Positions 16,162 through 24,018 of a stretch of DNA of 64,000 nt are shown here, piece after piece. The DNA is from Gluconacetobacter diazotrophicus PA1 5 (GTDB taxonomy: Bacteria; Pseudomonadota; Alphaproteobacteria; Acetobacterales; Acetobacteraceae). Below the pieces are notes generated by a model. It did not search any database and was not told the DNA's origin. It saw only the letters and a program-made list of their open reading frames with translations. Position numbers and translations under genes: made by a program. Position 1 is the first letter of the stretch; the number at the start of each line of letters is the position of its first letter. The stretch spans positions 2,842,001 to 2,906,000 of the forward strand of contig NC_010125.1 in assembly GCF_000067045.1 (NCBI RefSeq), written 5' to 3'.

Positions 16162-16578
16162 TCAGAGAAGGCCGCGATGGCCTGCATAATCGGCCGTCTT
16201 GTCCAGCCCACGCGCGGCTATGATTTTTGTGGCGATCGGCAGGACGCTCGAGATGGCTGGAAATCCGACATAAGGGAGCATCTGGATCAGCGCTTCTTCG
16301 ATCTCGCGCAGCTTCATACCGTGGTCGAGCGCGAAATTCATATGCAGACCGAATTCGTGAGGCTGTCGCAGCGCCACCATGACTGTCATGGTAATGAGGC
16401 TTCGGCGCGGCTGGTCGAGACCATCGCGCGTCCAGATATCGCCGAAGACGTGATCGACCGCGTATCCGACGATATCGGCCCCGAACGTGTTGGACGCGGC
16501 GGCGGTGGCAAGGCGCTCGGACGACTCAGGCCCCATCAGGGCGCGTGTTGCCGCGTTGCCTTTTTCTCTCGGTGTCAT
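16162..16578 (-). CDS. Carboxymuconolactone decarboxylase-like protein (138 aa)
   Basis: CMD/AhpD superfamily: DIVGYAVDHVFGDIWTRDGLDQPRRSLITMTVMVALRQPHEFGLHMNFALDHGMKLREIEEAL is the classical CMD core. There is no CxxC pair, so it is closer to the decarboxylase-like group than to the AhpD peroxidases. In stress clusters such proteins usually have unknown substrates. It lies 75 bp downstream of the peroxiredoxin gene on the same strand and probably in its operon. Confidence 0.85.
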   Translation of the reverse strand: MTPREKGNAATRALMGPESSERLATAAASNTFGADIVGYAVDHVFGDIWTRDGLDQPRRSLITMTVMVALRQPHEFGLHMNFALDHGMKLREIEEALIQMLPYVGFPAISSVLPIATKIIAARGLDKTADYAGHRGLL

Positions 16579-16653
16579 CGTCTGTCTTCCGTTTTCATGT
16601 CGTCCGCGCCAGCCTGGAACAACATGTCGGGCTGGCGTGGAATATCGCGCGGA

Positions 16654-17328
16654 TCAGGCCGTGACGTTCGCGGCCTTGCGCAGGGCCGGGAGCATGTCTT
16701 CAGGCTCGGGGCGGCGGGTATAGTCCGGGTTGACCTCGGCATAGAGAATCACGCCGTCCTGGCCGATCACGAAGCGGCCCGGCATCGGCAGGGTCCAGCT
16801 GTCATCGCCGTTGAAGCCCGGCAGATCGTTCTTCAGGTTCCGGTAGAGTTCGACCAGATAATCCGGCAGCGCGAAACGCAGGCGGAATTTTGCGGCCACA
16901 TCGTTATGCGTGTCCGACAGGATCGGGAAATCAAGCGCGTTCTGGCGCACCGACTTGCGGCTGTTGACCGCCGTCTGCGGCGAGATGGCGATCAGGTTCG
17001 CGCCGAGTGCGCGGAACGACGGCAGGGCGGCTTCGAGCGCCTGCAGTTCCATGTTGCAGTAAGGGCACCAGACACCGCGATAGAAGCTGACGACCAGCGG
17101 ACCCTGCGCCAGAAGATCGGCGGTGGAGACGGGATTGCCTTCCGGATCGTTCAGTGTGAAATCCGGGGCCCTGTCACCGGCCTTGAGCGCCTTCTCGGCG
17201 GCACCGGCGGCGATCAGTTCGGCAGTGGCACGGTGCATCACCTCGATGACCGCATGCGGCACGTTATAGGGCGGCTTGCCGGCTTCGAAATCGGCCTTAA
17301 AGGCATCGAGTTTTGCCTGAAGTGACAT
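16654..17328 (-). CDS. AhpC/TSA-type peroxiredoxin-like protein (224 aa)
   Basis: Thioredoxin-fold peroxidase with a peroxidatic-type motif FYRGVWCPYCNMELQALE (about residues 80-97), preceded by KAGDRAPDFTLNDPEG. The CPYC pair is as in the Prx-like/redoxin group with an N-terminal helical extension (MSLQAKLDAFKADFEAGKPPYNVP). ATG 17328 follows CAAAGGAAACGACC. The palindrome CATTCC-GGGCC-style operator at 17414-17430, also found at the LysR gene, lies about 90 bp upstream. Probably first gene of the operon running to yghU. Confidence 0.87.
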   Translation of the reverse strand: MSLQAKLDAFKADFEAGKPPYNVPHAVIEVMHRATAELIAAGAAEKALKAGDRAPDFTLNDPEGNPVSTADLLAQGPLVVSFYRGVWCPYCNMELQALEAALPSFRALGANLIAISPQTAVNSRKSVRQNALDFPILSDTHNDVAAKFRLRFALPDYLVELYRNLKNDLPGFNGDDSWTLPMPGRFVIGQDGVILYAEVNPDYTRRPEPEDMLPALRKAANVTA

Positions 17329-17413
17329 GGTCGTTTCCTTTGTCAGTCGTAGCGACATGCTTGAGATAGAGCGGTCTGCTGCATGGGGGATGACGGCTCG
17401 GACGACTATTGGT

Positions 17414-17430
17414 CATTCCGGGCCGGAATG
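17414..17430. promoter_or_regulatory. 17-nt palindrome, candidate LysR operator (peroxiredoxin side)
   Basis: CATTCCGGGCCGGAATG, a perfect palindrome around one central base, preceded by GGT. The same outer arms (GGTCATTCC...GGAATG) recur at 19444-19460 in front of the LysR-type gene. Confidence 0.6.
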
Positions 17431-17435
17431 AGATC

Positions 17436-18530
17436 TCACCCGACGGATTCAAGCGCCGGATAATCGGTGTAGCCATGCGCATCGCCGCCGTAGAAGGTCG
17501 AACGGTCATACGGGTTCAGCGGCAGATTGCGTCGCAGACGCTCCGGCAGATCGGGATTGCTGATGAACGCCCGCCCGAAAGCGACGGCATCGGCGTCGCC
17601 TGCCCGGATGATCGCCTCGGCACTGGCGCCATCAAAACCGCCGGCGGCAATGAGCGTGCCGCTGAAGGCGCCGCGCAAATGCCGGGCCGCGACGGCATCG
17701 CTCTCGGCGACCAGTTCCGTGCCCTTGATGCGCGGCTCGACGACATGGAGATAGGCGATGCCCATTTCGTCCAGCTTCTCCGCGACATAGCCGAAGGTCT
17801 CCTGCGGGTTGCTGTCGGACATCGAACCGTAAGTGCCGCTTGGGCTCAGCCGCACGCCGACGCGATCCGCGCCCCACACATCGATGGCCGCCTGCGTCAC
17901 TTCCAGCAGGAAGCGCGCGCGGTTTTCGATCGGGCCGCCATACGCGTCAGTGCGGTGGTTGGTGCCGTCCTGCAAAAACTGGTCGGGCAGGTAACCATTC
18001 GCACCGTGGATTTCCACACCGTCGAAACCGGCCGCTTTCGCACGCGCCGCGCCCTGGCGGAACTGCTCGATCACGCCGGGAATTTCATGAAGCGCCAGCG
18101 CGCGCGGCATCGAGAACGGCGCCGGCCCGTTCGGCGTGTAGGCATCGCCTTCCGCCTGGATGGCGGAGGGTGCCACGGGTGCGCCGCCGTCCGGCTGAAG
18201 ATCGCGGTGGGACTGCCGTCCGACGTGCCAGAGCTGCATGACGATCTTGCCGCCGCTGGCATGCACGGCGTCGGTCACCGTGCGCCAGCCCTCGATCTGC
18301 GCATCGTCGTAGATGCCGGGTGCTCCGGCATAACCGTATCCTTCCCGCGCGACTGGCGTGGCTTCCGACACGATGAGGCCGCCATGCGATGTGCGTTGGG
18401 CGTAATATTCGCGCATGAGCGCACCGGCCTTGTCGCCGGGTTCCGAACGCATGCGGGTGAGCGGCGCCATGACGACCCGATGACCGAGCGACAGCGCGCC
18501 TGCCCTGAAAGGCGTGAAAAGCATGGACAT
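17436..18530 (-). CDS. nemA: Old yellow enzyme, NemA-like alkene/N-ethylmaleimide reductase (364 aa)
   Basis: FMN-dependent ene reductase: MSMLFTPFRAGALSLGHRVVMAPLTRMR at the N-terminus, the catalytic HxxN in GVEIHGANGYLPDQFLQ, FMN-site segments MQLWHVGRQSH and AVAFGRAFISNPDLPERLRRN at the end, with 364 residues as in E. coli NemA (365). It reduces electrophilic alkenes, quinones and nitro compounds with NADPH. ATG 18530 follows AAGGAAAACATC. It lies 25 bp after a GST gene on the same strand, downstream of the LysR-divergent promoter, which fits an electrophile response. Confidence 0.9.
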   Translation of the reverse strand: MSMLFTPFRAGALSLGHRVVMAPLTRMRSEPGDKAGALMREYYAQRTSHGGLIVSEATPVAREGYGYAGAPGIYDDAQIEGWRTVTDAVHASGGKIVMQLWHVGRQSHRDLQPDGGAPVAPSAIQAEGDAYTPNGPAPFSMPRALALHEIPGVIEQFRQGAARAKAAGFDGVEIHGANGYLPDQFLQDGTNHRTDAYGGPIENRARFLLEVTQAAIDVWGADRVGVRLSPSGTYGSMSDSNPQETFGYVAEKLDEMGIAYLHVVEPRIKGTELVAESDAVAARHLRGAFSGTLIAAGGFDGASAEAIIRAGDADAVAFGRAFISNPDLPERLRRNLPLNPYDRSTFYGGDAHGYTDYPALESVG

Positions 18531-18555
18531 GATGTTTTCCTTGAAAGGGATGACG

Positions 18556-19191
18556 TCAGTCTTGCGGGACGAGCGCTTCGACGCGGGCGATGCCGCGTTG
18601 CACGGCCGGGCGTGCTTCGACCGTCTCGTACCAGCGGGCGACATGCGTTGCGTCACTGAATGTGATGTTGGGAAAACCACGACGCCACAGCCAGCCGAAA
18701 TGGGCGATGTCCGCGATGGTGAAGTCTGCCCCGGCAACGAAGGGGCGGTCCGCCAGCACGCCGTCGAGCACGCCCAGGGTGCGTGTCGCTTCGGCGGCGA
18801 AACGCTCGATGGCAAGGGGCTGAGGCTCGGCGGCGAAGCGCTGGAAGAAGCCGGACTGGCCGAAAGCAGGACTCAGACCGGACGCGTGAAAGAAAAGCTG
18901 CTCGAAAACGCGGGCGCGCTCTTCCCCGCTGGCCGGCAGAAGCCGCCCGGTTTTCTCGGCGAGATAAACGAGGATCGCCGCTGATTCCGTGAGGACGAAC
19001 GGATCGCCGCTCTCGGGCGTGTCGACGAGGACCGGCACCTTGCCGTTGGGGTTCAGCCTGAGGAACTCCGGCGTCTTCTGTTCGCCCTTGCGGACATTGA
19101 CGCCGTGCAGCGTATAGGGAAGCCCCAGTTCCTCCAGCGCGATCGGCACCTTGACGCTGTTGGGCGTCGCGAAAGCATAGACATCAAGCAT
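18556..19191 (-). CDS. Glutathione S-transferase family protein (211 aa)
   Basis: GST N-domain (MLDVYAFATPNSVKVPIALEELGLPYTLHGVNVRKGEQKTPEF, NPNGKVPVLVDT, ESAAILVYLAEKTGRLLP) and C-domain (FVAGADFTIADIAHFGWLW). ATG 19191 has a clear GGAG site. It is related to the YfcG/disulfide-bond group. It overlaps the small ORF upstream by a few bases and is followed by nemA, so the three are probably one transcript starting opposite the LysR gene. Confidence 0.88.
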   Translation of the reverse strand: MLDVYAFATPNSVKVPIALEELGLPYTLHGVNVRKGEQKTPEFLRLNPNGKVPVLVDTPESGDPFVLTESAAILVYLAEKTGRLLPASGEERARVFEQLFFHASGLSPAFGQSGFFQRFAAEPQPLAIERFAAEATRTLGVLDGVLADRPFVAGADFTIADIAHFGWLWRRGFPNITFSDATHVARWYETVEARPAVQRGIARVEALVPQD

Positions 19192-19348
19192 CGTCGTTTT
19201 CTCCTTCTTGGCGGGCTTGCGGGCCGGAGAGGACATGCCCGACCAACGCCAACAGGGCATGAAGCAGCGGGCTGCCGGTGAGCTGGAAGGCGAGCATGCT
19301 GTGCGCGATGGCCGGTTCGGACGCCGCGACAATGAAGGGTCCGAACAT
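19184..19348 (-). CDS. Possible small hydrophobic protein (54 aa)
   Basis: ORF from ATG 19348 (MFGPFIVAASEPAIAHSMLA) to a stop overlapping the GST start at 19191. It contains one hydrophobic stretch (SPLLHALLALVGHVL) that could span or associate with the membrane. A GAGAAAGAAG sequence upstream could serve as ribosome-binding site. No family is recognised. The tight overlap with the GST gene supports translation, but length and composition alone do not. Confidence 0.4.
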   Translation of the reverse strand: MFGPFIVAASEPAIAHSMLAFQLTGSPLLHALLALVGHVLSGPQARQEGENDDA

Positions 19349-19443
19349 CGGGTCTTCTTTCTCTCTGGCCCGGCCTGTCCGGGTGAAGGAGACGATATCG
19401 TCCATGCCGCTCGACATGGCAGTCGTCTCGGGGCGATAAAGGT

Positions 19444-19460
19444 CATTCCTCGGAGGAATG
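19444..19460. promoter_or_regulatory. 17-nt palindrome, candidate LysR operator (autoregulatory)
   Basis: CATTCCTCGGAGGAATG, perfect palindrome preceded by GGT, overlapping the ribosome-binding site of the LysR gene at 19463. Shares arms with 17414-17430. Confidence 0.62.
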
Positions 19461-19462
19461 GC

Positions 19463-20347
19463 ATGGACCGATATCAGGCGATGACCACGTTCGTGCGCGT
19501 GCTGGAAACAGGATCGTTCTCAGCCGCGGCGCGTCAGCTTGGCGTGGGGCAGCCGGCGGTTTCCAAGACCGTGGCGCAACTCGAGGCCCGACTTCAGGTC
19601 AGCTTGCTGATCCGCACCACGCACGGCCTGACGCCGACCGAGGCCGGGCAGAACTTCTATGAACGCGCGCGCAACGCCATCCAGGAGGCGGACGAAGCAG
19701 AACTCGCCGCCAAAGGGGCGAGCATCGGGCTGTCCGGGCGATTGCGGGTGTCGGCCGCGACGACGTTTTCGCGCCTGCATGTGATTCCGAAATTACCCGC
19801 GTTTCTGGCGGCGCATCCGCAACTCGATGTCGATTTCCTTCTCGACGACCGGATGATCGATCTCGTGGCGGAGGGCGTCGATATCTCCCTGCGCATGGGT
19901 GCGCTCTCCGATTCCACGGCCGTTGTGAGAAAAGTCGCGACCGGCCGGCGATCGGTCATCGCAACGCCCGCCTATCTGGCGCGCGCGGGAGTACCGCGGC
20001 ACCCTGCGGATCTCGCGAACCACGACACCGTCATCTACAGTCAACTGCCAAGCGTCTGGTCGTTCACGCGGGATGGGGCGGCGGTGTCGGTTTCCGTCTC
20101 GGGACGGCTGCGCGTCAGTGCCGCCGAAGGATTGCGCGCCGCGATACTGGCGGATATGGGCCTGACCATCACGTCGGACTGGATGTTCGCGCCGGAACTG
20201 GAACGCGGCGCTGTCGTGCGGGTGCTGGAAGGGTGGTCGTTGCCCCCCATCGATCTCTGGGCCGTTTTTCCGGCCGGTCGCATGATGACCGCGAAAGCAC
20301 GCCAGTTCGCAGGATTTGTCGAGGATCTGATGAATTCGATGGTGTGA
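19463..20347 (+). CDS. LysR-family transcriptional regulator (294 aa)
   Basis: N-terminal winged helix (MTTFVRVLETGSFSAAARQLGVGQPAVSKTVAQLEARL) and the effector-binding domain of the LysR group (LSGRLRVSAATTFSRLHVIPKLPAFLAAHPQLDVDFLLDDR). Start ATG 19463 follows CGGAGGAATGGC. It is divergent from the GST-nemA operon. Palindromes at 19444 and 17414 suggest that it controls both itself and the peroxiredoxin operon. Its close relatives typically regulate adjacent oxidoreductases in response to electrophiles or quinones. The effector is unknown. Confidence 0.9.
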   Translation: MDRYQAMTTFVRVLETGSFSAAARQLGVGQPAVSKTVAQLEARLQVSLLIRTTHGLTPTEAGQNFYERARNAIQEADEAELAAKGASIGLSGRLRVSAATTFSRLHVIPKLPAFLAAHPQLDVDFLLDDRMIDLVAEGVDISLRMGALSDSTAVVRKVATGRRSVIATPAYLARAGVPRHPADLANHDTVIYSQLPSVWSFTRDGAAVSVSVSGRLRVSAAEGLRAAILADMGLTITSDWMFAPELERGAVVRVLEGWSLPPIDLWAVFPAGRMMTAKARQFAGFVEDLMNSMV

Positions 20348-20380
20348 GCGGTCTCGCAGGCAATTTTCAGAATGGACGCT

Positions 20381-21016
20381 CTACCCGACGACAACACTGG
20401 CATGTCGTTTTACATATGCAAGCGCCATGTCGATGGCGAGTTCTAATGGACGGGTTTCGCGGCTCGTTTTCGCCAGAATTATTCCACCCTGGACCGCCGC
20501 GACCATCGCCACCGCCACAGCGGCAACATCCGTATCCGAGTCCAGCTGACCGATCTGCCGCATCCGGCGCAAGCCGTTCTCGATGACGTTGCTCCAGTCT
20601 GAAAAGCTCTGCCTGAGCTGAAGCCTTGCCTCTTCCGACTGTGTGGACAGCTCGCTGGCAAGCGAGCCGATCGGGCAGCCACCGATTCCGCCACTGGCCC
20701 GAAACGCTGCGATAATCATGTCGCCCCATGCACGCAAGGCGACGAAGGAATCCAGCCCACCGAGAGACTTTGCGTTGGCGGCCAGGATCCGACTGGTTTG
20801 CAGGTCGATGACGTCGCGAATGAGCGCCTGTTTATTGGCGAAATAATGATAAAGCTGGGATTTGCTGGTGTTCGTTACCTCCATCACAGTGTCGAGGCTC
20901 ACGTTTTCAGCGCCGTGCAGATAGATCAACTCGGCAGCGCCCTCGACGATACGCTGTTTTGTCGCCGCGCCACGGGGCGTCAAAGGGCGGTTTGTAATCG
21001 TTCTCTCGCGGGTCAT
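20381..21016 (-). CDS. TetR-family transcriptional regulator (211 aa)
   Basis: Helix-turn-helix N-terminus (TKQRIVEGAAELIYLHGAENVSLDTVMEVTNTSKSQLYHYFANKQALI) with a typical all-helical ligand domain containing a cysteine (GGIGGCPIGSLASEL), as in the TetR group that controls reductases and redoxins. It diverges from the redoxin gene at 21102, with a perfect 7-2-7 palindrome between them. Predicted repressor of the redoxin and of itself. Confidence 0.9.
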   Translation of the reverse strand: MTRERTITNRPLTPRGAATKQRIVEGAAELIYLHGAENVSLDTVMEVTNTSKSQLYHYFANKQALIRDVIDLQTSRILAANAKSLGGLDSFVALRAWGDMIIAAFRASGGIGGCPIGSLASELSTQSEEARLQLRQSFSDWSNVIENGLRRMRQIGQLDSDTDVAAVAVAMVAAVQGGIILAKTSRETRPLELAIDMALAYVKRHASVVVG

Positions 21017-21034
21017 GGTTCAATTCCAACATAA

Positions 21035-21050
21035 TGGACTGGACAGTCCA
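21035..21050. promoter_or_regulatory. TetR operator palindrome
   Basis: TGGACTG-GA-CAGTCCA: two perfect 7-bp arms with a 2-bp centre, 19 bp upstream of the TetR gene start and 51 bp upstream of the redoxin gene. The form is typical of TetR operators. Confidence 0.75.
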
Positions 21051-21101
21051 CTTTGGAAGTCGCATGCCACGACGCTATCGTCCATATCAACGAGGAAGAA
21101 A

Positions 21102-21593
21102 ATGACAGGACAGCTCAAAAACGGCGATATGTTCCCGAATCTTGTGATCCCGGAGGTGGGAGGAGGCACACTGCGTCCGGCGAACGATCTTAACGGAAAA
21201 TATCGGGTTATCCTGATCTATCGGGGGCATTGGTGCCCGTTCTGCAATGAACAGATCGCCGCATTTGCGCAGGCCGCCGACGCCTTGTCTGAGGCTGAAA
21301 TCGACGTAATGGCGTTCTCGGTGGATGACGAAACGGCGTCGGCTGCGTTTGCCGCGAAACATCACTGGCCATTCCCGCTGGGCCATTCCGCTGACGTTGA
21401 GACAATTGTCGAACGCACTGGGGCCTATGACATGCACCACCCCAGCCGAGGCCATTTTCTGGAAACGACCGGCTTCATCCTCGCACCGGATGGCTCGATC
21501 GTGAATGCCGTGTATTCGACCCGCGCCATCGGGCGCCTCGTTCCAGGAGATGTGATCCGGCTGATCGCGTTTATGCGTTCGTTATCGAAATAA
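21102..21593 (+). CDS. Redoxin/peroxiredoxin family protein (163 aa)
   Basis: Thioredoxin-fold protein with the motif IYRGHWCPFCNEQIAAFAQ (about residues 41-59) and the C-terminal TTGFILAPDGSIVNAVYSTRAIGRLV. The CPFC pair marks the AhpC/TSA-redoxin group, which reduces peroxides with thiols. ATG 21102 follows GAGGAAGAAA. Divergent from and probably repressed by the TetR gene at 20381. Confidence 0.85.
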   Translation: MTGQLKNGDMFPNLVIPEVGGGTLRPANDLNGKYRVILIYRGHWCPFCNEQIAAFAQAADALSEAEIDVMAFSVDDETASAAFAAKHHWPFPLGHSADVETIVERTGAYDMHHPSRGHFLETTGFILAPDGSIVNAVYSTRAIGRLVPGDVIRLIAFMRSLSK

Positions 21594-21618
21594 AACACCG
21601 GTCCAGCTTTCAAAAAAA

Positions 21619-21645
21619 GGGCGCCCGGCATCATGCCGGGCGCCC
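21619..21645 (-). terminator. Rho-independent terminator
   Basis: Perfect 12-bp stem GGGCGCCCGGCA / TGCCGGGCGCCC with a 3-nt loop; seven A residues at 21612-21618 become a T-run on the minus strand. It ends the AhpD-like gene at 21651 and may also stop the convergent redoxin transcript. Confidence 0.88.
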
Positions 21646-21650
21646 GAAAA

Positions 21651-22217
21651 TCACGACGCGTTGCCGGTCGGCTTCGTCCATTCATTCCCCTTCATGAAAT
21701 CGTCGAGGGGCGTGTGGACAATGTGGTTGGTGTAATTGCTCATCACTTTGGTGGCGACGCCCAGCACAACCTCAAGCACGTTGCGGCGGGTGAAACCGGC
21801 ATTGATAAAAGCGTCGACATTGGCGTCGGCGACCTGGCCGCGGTTACGGACAACCAACGTCGTGAAGTGATGGAGTGCTTCCAGCTTCGCATCCGGCAAG
21901 GGCTTGCCGGCACGCAAAGCCTCAATCACGGCCGCTTCCATCTTCTGCATTTTGGCCAGCGTCGTGTGACCGGCCATGCAGTAACGGCACTCATTCTCGT
22001 AGTTCGAGGTGAGGTAAACGACCTGCTGCTCATGAGCGGTCAGTGTCGTCTTGGAAAACAGATCCCAGAGTGCCGTATAACCTGCCAGCAGCTCCGGTGA
22101 TTCGGCCATGTAGGATTGCAGGTTGGGTACGAAGCCGAAAGCGCCCTTGACACCCTCGAAAATGGGACGGGCGGCTTCGGGAGCGGTATCGGTCGTATAA
22201 GCGGTGAATTGGGTCAT
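21651..22217 (-). CDS. AhpD-like carboxymuconolactone decarboxylase family protein (188 aa)
   Basis: CMD-domain protein with the CxxC-x3-H-like active site NECRYCMAGHTTLAKMQ typical of AhpD-type alkylhydroperoxidases. The preceding FEGVKGAFGFVPNLQSYMAESPELLAGYTALWDLF is the usual N-terminus of the peroxidase-related subgroup. ATG 22217 follows GAGAGGAAACC. The frame extends upstream but without coding character. It ends at a strong terminator. Probably a thiol peroxidase component; its reducing partner is unknown. Confidence 0.87.
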   Translation of the reverse strand: MTQFTAYTTDTAPEAARPIFEGVKGAFGFVPNLQSYMAESPELLAGYTALWDLFSKTTLTAHEQQVVYLTSNYENECRYCMAGHTTLAKMQKMEAAVIEALRAGKPLPDAKLEALHHFTTLVVRNRGQVADANVDAFINAGFTRRNVLEVVLGVATKVMSNYTNHIVHTPLDDFMKGNEWTKPTGNAS

Positions 22218-22493
22218 TGGTCTGGTTTCCTCTCTGCCAAGGATTAGGTGACGGAGAGGAATTTGATCGATCGATTGGAGTGGTCCTAGGGAGCGCCCGG
22301 GACTAACGATTATGCCCTGCTGGAATAGATAGACCGGTTTCGTACTTAATGCGGCGTCCTCGTCGCCCGGTTTACCAGTCGGTAGCTCTCGAGGAGGCCG
22401 TATCATATGTGCGGATGTCACGCGCGAGACCATCGGAGGTGCGTGCCGATGGCGCAACTTGAAATCGGGCATCTTGAACGGACAGCAGCGTGG

Positions 22494-23849
22494 GGCTGTG
22501 TCCCGAGGTGTGGTGTAGGAGCACCGTTCCTCGAAGGGTTCGAGGTTATCAGGCGGCCACGGCGGGCAGGCTGATTGTGGGATTATGGCTGATGGCGGCC
22601 AGTCCTTCCAGCGTCATGTAACGTCGGCAGACCGCCCACTCGTCGTTCTGTTCGAGCATCAGCGCGCCGACGAGGCGGATAATGGCGGCATCGTTGGGGA
22701 AAATGCCGATGACGTCGCAGCGACGCTTGATCTCCCTGTTCACCCGCTCGATCGGGTTCGTCGACGAGATTTGCGTCCAATGCTCCCGAGGAAAGCCCAT
22801 GTAGGCAAGCACGTCCACTTCCGTCCGCTTCATGAATTCGGCCAGCTTCGGAAAGCCTTCGCGCAGCTTGTCGGTGACGTGCCGCCATTGGCGTGACGCA
22901 TCCTCGGCGGTTTCCTGCGTGAAGATCGTGCGCAACAGGGCCGAGATGGCAGGACGCTGCTTCGCATGGGCATGGGCGAGCGCATTGCGCAGCCAGTGCA
23001 CCCGGCAGCGTTGCAGGGTCGCATTGAACACGCGACCGGCCGCGGCCCGCAGTCCGGCATGCGCGTCGGCCACCACCAACTTCACGCCGCGCAGGCCGCG
23101 ATCGGCCAGGGAGCGCAGGAAATCCGTCCAGAACGCTTCCGCTTCGGACGGTCCCGTCGCCACGCCGAGCACCTCACGACGGCCGTCCGTATTTACGCCC
23201 ACGGCGATTATCACGGCAATCGAGACAATCCGGCCACCCTGGCGCAGTTTCAGATAGGTGGCGTCGATCCAGAGATACGGCCATTCGCCCTCGATCGGCC
23301 GAGACAGGAAGCTGTTGACCCGTTCGTCGATCTCGCCCACCAGACGACTGACCTGGCTTTTGGAGATGCCCCCGGCGCCCATCGCGCGGACGAGATCATC
23401 GACCGATCGCGTGGAAATACCCTGGACGTAGGCTTCCTGGATGACCGCCAGCAGTGCCTTTTCCGCCGTTTTCCGCGGCTCCAGGAAGGTCGGGAAATAG
23501 CTGCCCTTGCGTAGCTTCGGGATCGCAAGCTCCACCGTGCCCGCCCGGGTGTCCCAGTTCCGAGCGCGGTAGCCGTTGCGTTGGGTCGAGCGGGAGGCCG
23601 AACGCGCGCCAAGCGGCGCACCGGTCCGGGCCTCAACCTCCATCTCCATCATCCGATCGGCAGCGAACGCCAGCATCTCACGAACAAAATCGCCATCCGA
23701 CGCTTGCTCCACAAGCTCCAGCAGCGCCATCTTCTCGTCGGTCATCGTCAGGTCCTTCAGGTTCAGTTCGCACCCGAACCCTATCAAAGACCGGCGATGG
23801 CCGCCTCAGCAGCCAGACTCGCTCCTACACCACACCTCGGGACACAGCC
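22494..23849 (-). mobile_element. Complete IS256-family insertion sequence with target duplication
   Basis: 1356 bp. The terminal inverted repeats begin GGCTGTGTCCCGAGG and match perfectly for about 29 bp at the two ends. The flanks carry an 8-bp direct repeat CAGCGTGG (22486-22493 and 23850-23857), the duplication size expected for IS256. Intact transposase inside. Removal restores a continuous flank with no obvious interrupted gene. Confidence 0.95.
22549..23745 (-). CDS. IS256-family (mutator-type) transposase (398 aa)
   Basis: Mutator-class DDE transposase: D in [18 protein letters not shown] in [15 protein letters not shown], the C-x2-H-type segment [17 protein letters not shown] and the final E in [17 protein letters not shown]. 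The start is set at the ATG coding [14 protein letters not shown]. Length is normal for the family (about 400). The ORF is uninterrupted, so the element is probably active. Confidence 0.95.
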   Translation of the reverse strand: MTDEKMALLELVEQASDGDFVREMLAFAADRMMEMEVEARTGAPLGARSASRSTQRNGYRARNWDTRAGTVELAIPKLRKGSYFPTFLEPRKTAEKALLAVIQEAYVQGISTRSVDDLVRAMGAGGISKSQVSRLVGEIDERVNSFLSRPIEGEWPYLWIDATYLKLRQGGRIVSIAVIIAVGVNTDGRREVLGVATGPSEAEAFWTDFLRSLADRGLRGVKLVVADAHAGLRAAAGRVFNATLQRCRVHWLRNALAHAHAKQRPAISALLRTIFTQETAEDASRQWRHVTDKLREGFPKLAEFMKRTEVDVLAYMGFPREHWTQISSTNPIERVNREIKRRCDVIGIFPNDAAIIRLVGALMLEQNDEWAVCRRYMTLEGLAAISHNPTISLPAVAA

Positions 23850-24018
23850 CAGCGTGGCGACAGGAAGCGACTTAGCGCAAGCATCGCGGACATCAGAGAT
23901 AGAGACGATCCGTTCTTGATAGCGTTCATTCCGCCATTTTTGCTGAAACATGCTACTGGATAATTGCCGGCCGATTACAGTGGTCAGGCCTCCTGCGGCT
24001 CCAATCGAGGGACATGGC

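Noticed and set aside
22440-23900. Gene interrupted by IS256
   Set aside because: Removing the element and one target copy leaves only a 20-codon ORF; no disrupted protein is recognisable.
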